A stretch of DNA of 64,000 nucleotides, taken from Buchnera aphidicola (Aphis craccivora) (GTDB taxonomy: Bacteria > Pseudomonadota > Gammaproteobacteria > Enterobacterales > Enterobacteriaceae). Below the pieces are notes generated by a model. It had not been told where the DNA came from and did no database searches. It saw nothing but the letters and a program-made list of their open reading frames with translations. The DNA lies in NCBI RefSeq assembly GCF_005082145.1, contig NZ_CP034897.1, positions 124,001 through 188,000 of the forward strand. Direction: 5' to 3'. Shown one piece after another: positions 62,128-64,000 of this stretch. The position numbers and the translations under genes are program-made. The stretch's first letter is position 1; each line of letters begins with the position of its first letter.

Positions 62128-63327
62128 TTGAATAATTTAATTTTTGTATTAAATTGTGGTAGTTCGTCTATAAAATTTTCTATATTAAACCCAACAACTA
62201 AAAAAAAATATTTATCTGGTTTAGTAGAGTGTTTATTTTTAAAAAAGACATATGTTAAGTGGAAACATTCGGGTATAAAATATAAAAAATATATAGGTTC
62301 TTATATAAATCATCAAGATGCTTTAAATTTTATTTTTAACCAAGTTTTATCAAAAGAAAAAAATATATATAATAATATCGTTGGTATAGGACATAGAGTT
62401 GTTCATGGTGGAAAGAAAATAAATAAATCTGTTTTAATTAATACTGAAATTATAAATTTTATTGAAAATGCTATTCCATTTGCGCCATTACATAATCCTG
62501 CAAATTTAATAGGAATTAAAATGGTGATGGAAAAATTTCCTATTTTATCAAATAAAAATGTAGCAGTTTTTGATACTTCTTTTTATCAAAAGATGCCAAA
62601 AACTTCATTTTTATATGCTATTCCATATCTTTTTTATAAAAAACACCATATTCGACGTTATGGTGCGCATGGCATAAGTCATAATTATGTTTCAAGTCAA
62701 GCATCTATTATGTTAAATAAAGATTTTAATTTGTTAAATATTATAACATGTCATTTAGGAAACGGATCTTCTGTGGCTGCAATTCGAAATGGAGTTTGTG
62801 TAGATACTTCCATGGGTTTAACACCCTTAGAAGGTTTAGTTATGGGTACTCGAAGTGGTGATATAGATCCTTCAATTATTTTTTTTATGCATAAACAAAT
62901 TGGATTAAGTATTGATCAAATTAATACAATATTAACAAAAGAATCAGGTTTATTAGGATTAAGCGGAATCAGTAGTGATTTTCGTTATCTTGAAAAAAAT
63001 TATTCTACTAGTAAAAACGCAAAGTTGTCTGTAGATATTTTTTGTCATCGATTATCTAAGTATATTGCTTCGTATATATGTTTGATGGATAAGAGTTTGG
63101 ATGCGGTAGTTTTTACTGGTGGAATTGGCGAAAATGTTTCATTAGTCAGAGAAATAACTTTGTCAAAATTGTATTTAATGGGTTTTAAGATTGATATAGA
63201 AAAAAATCTTTTAATTAAAAATGGAAAAAGTGGTTTAATTACTATAAATAGTTCTATTCCAGCTTTAGTAATTCCAACAAACGAAGAGTTGTTAATAGCA
63301 GAAGAAACAATGAAAATAGTTGGTTAA
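62128..63327 (+). CDS. ackA: acetate kinase, UUG start
   Basis: Interconverts acetyl phosphate and acetate with ATP formation. The 399 residues compare with 400 in E. coli. The TTG at 62128 is the only reasonable start: a stop lies three codons upstream, and NNLIFVLNCGSSSIKF aligns with the E. coli N terminus. Motifs are GHRVVHGG, VFDTSFYQKMP, RYGAHGISH, HLGNGSSVAAI and FTGGIGEN. With pta it would yield ATP from acetyl-CoA. Confidence 0.96.
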   Translation: MNNLIFVLNCGSSSIKFSILNPTTKKKYLSGLVECLFLKKTYVKWKHSGIKYKKYIGSYINHQDALNFIFNQVLSKEKNIYNNIVGIGHRVVHGGKKINKSVLINTEIINFIENAIPFAPLHNPANLIGIKMVMEKFPILSNKNVAVFDTSFYQKMPKTSFLYAIPYLFYKKHHIRRYGAHGISHNYVSSQASIMLNKDFNLLNIITCHLGNGSSVAAIRNGVCVDTSMGLTPLEGLVMGTRSGDIDPSIIFFMHKQIGLSIDQINTILTKESGLLGLSGISSDFRYLEKNYSTSKNAKLSVDIFCHRLSKYIASYICLMDKSLDAVVFTGGIGENVSLVREITLSKLYLMGFKIDIEKNLLIKNGKSGLITINSSIPALVIPTNEELLIAEETMKIVG

Positions 63328-63373
63328 ATATTATTTTTATAAGTTTTACACTCTAAAATAATAAGAATCTTAT

Positions 63374-64000
63374 ATGTCACGTATTATAATGTTAGTTCCT
63401 TTAAATGAAAATGTTGGTTTGACAACTACTACTTTAAGTTTAGTTTATTTAATTAGTAAAAAAACAAAAAAAAATTTTTTTAAATCTTTTTTTTATTTTT
63501 CTCTTATAAATGATGCAATAGATAATACTAAATTTATCATTAATAAATATTTTTTAAATAATATAATTTTATTAAAGAATATAGATTTTTCAAAACAATA
63601 TTTTAATTCCGATCAATATCATAAACTTGTTAATCAAGTGATTGAACAATGTTACAATAAAAAAGATACTAATGGATTAATTTTAATTAAAGGTATAAAT
63701 AAAAATCAAAATATTGACGCCAATAGAATAAATTATGAAGTTTCTCAAAATATAAATGCTGAAGTAATATTTGTAGAGCATTTAAAAGAATATTCTTTAA
63801 AATATATTAATAAAAAAGAAAAAAATATAAAAATATTTTTAAACGATAGTAAATATAAAAATATTTTGGGTTTTATTTTTAATAATATAAATTCTCCTTT
63901 CATAAAAAAAGAATATGATTTTATAGAAAATTTAAATGTTTTATATAATTTTAAACAAAGTAAAAATATTTTAAAAATTAAAAAAGATATCTTTTCTAAA
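63374..64000 (+). CDS. pta: phosphate acetyltransferase, 3' end outside the window
   Basis: The frame is open from ATG at 63374 to the window edge (209 codons visible). MSRIIMLVPLNENVGLTTTTLSLV aligns with the E. coli Pta N terminus MSRIIMLIPTGTSVGLTSVSLG. The visible part is the diverged N-terminal P-loop-like domain; INYEVSQNINAEVIFV matches E. coli LNYEIAKTLNAEIVFV. The catalytic domain lies beyond the window, so intactness cannot be judged. It is 46 bp after ackA as in E. coli. Confidence 0.9.
   Translation, partial: MSRIIMLVPLNENVGLTTTTLSLVYLISKKTKKNFFKSFFYFSLINDAIDNTKFIINKYFLNNIILLKNIDFSKQYFNSDQYHKLVNQVIEQCYNKKDTNGLILIKGINKNQNIDANRINYEVSQNINAEVIFVEHLKEYSLKYINKKEKNIKIFLNDSKYKNILGFIFNNINSPFIKKEYDFIENLNVLYNFKQSKNILKIKKDIFSK

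Overview
This window looks like a chromosomal segment of Buchnera aphidicola, the obligate nutritional endosymbiont of aphids. The grounds are extreme A+T richness (about three quarters by eye), AT-only spacers, short genes whose closest recognisable relatives are E. coli orthologues in E. coli-like order, many neighbours missing relative to E. coli, and no mobile elements, phage, CRISPR or tRNA genes. I cannot assign a strain without a database search.

Layout. Positions 1-13.6 kb correspond to the E. coli sufA/ydiK, aroH and thrS-infC-rpmI-rplT-pheS-pheT-ihfA neighbourhood (tyrS is cut by the window edge), then queA-tgt-yajC. From 14 to 19 kb come glyS/glyQ on the minus strand, then folE, nfo and rplY. 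From 19 to 38 kb lies a long block colinear, in reverse, with the first minutes of the E. coli map: yabI, surA, rsmA, apaH, folA, carB-carA, dapB, ispH, lspA-ileS-ribF, rpsT, dnaJ-dnaK. Missing relative to E. coli are lptD, pdxA, apaG, fkpB, rihC and nhaAR. From 38.4 to 53.4 kb is a complete 13-gene nuo operon for NADH:quinone oxidoreductase, followed by a TerC/Alx-type membrane gene, folC and cvpA. The right end holds prs and ispE (minus), prfA-prmC-sirB1, nadE (minus), and ackA-pta; pta is cut by the right edge.

How the genes work together. Most encode translation (five aminoacyl-tRNA synthetases, IF3, L20, L25, L35, S20, RF1 and its methylase), proton-pumping respiration, and host-relevant biosynthesis. 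The biosynthetic genes include the first step of aromatic amino acid synthesis, carbamoyl phosphate for arginine and pyrimidines, lysine/diaminopimelate, folate, and isoprenoids. The DnaK-DnaJ chaperone pair has a convincing sigma-32 promoter.

Main observations. (1) At least four genes (nuoE, folC, cvpA, prmC) are split by one-base frame changes inside homopolymer runs of 9-11 A or T, and a fifth (alx) may be split near its start. These could be real decay rescued by slippage, or homopolymer miscalls. (2) The editing sites of ThrRS and PheRS have lost their catalytic residues while the aminoacylation sites are intact. (3) Rare start codons with known regulatory meaning are preserved: AUU for infC, UUG for rpsT and UUG for carA. 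(4) A GC-rich perfect hairpin sits between dnaK and dnaJ. I found no wholly new gene system.
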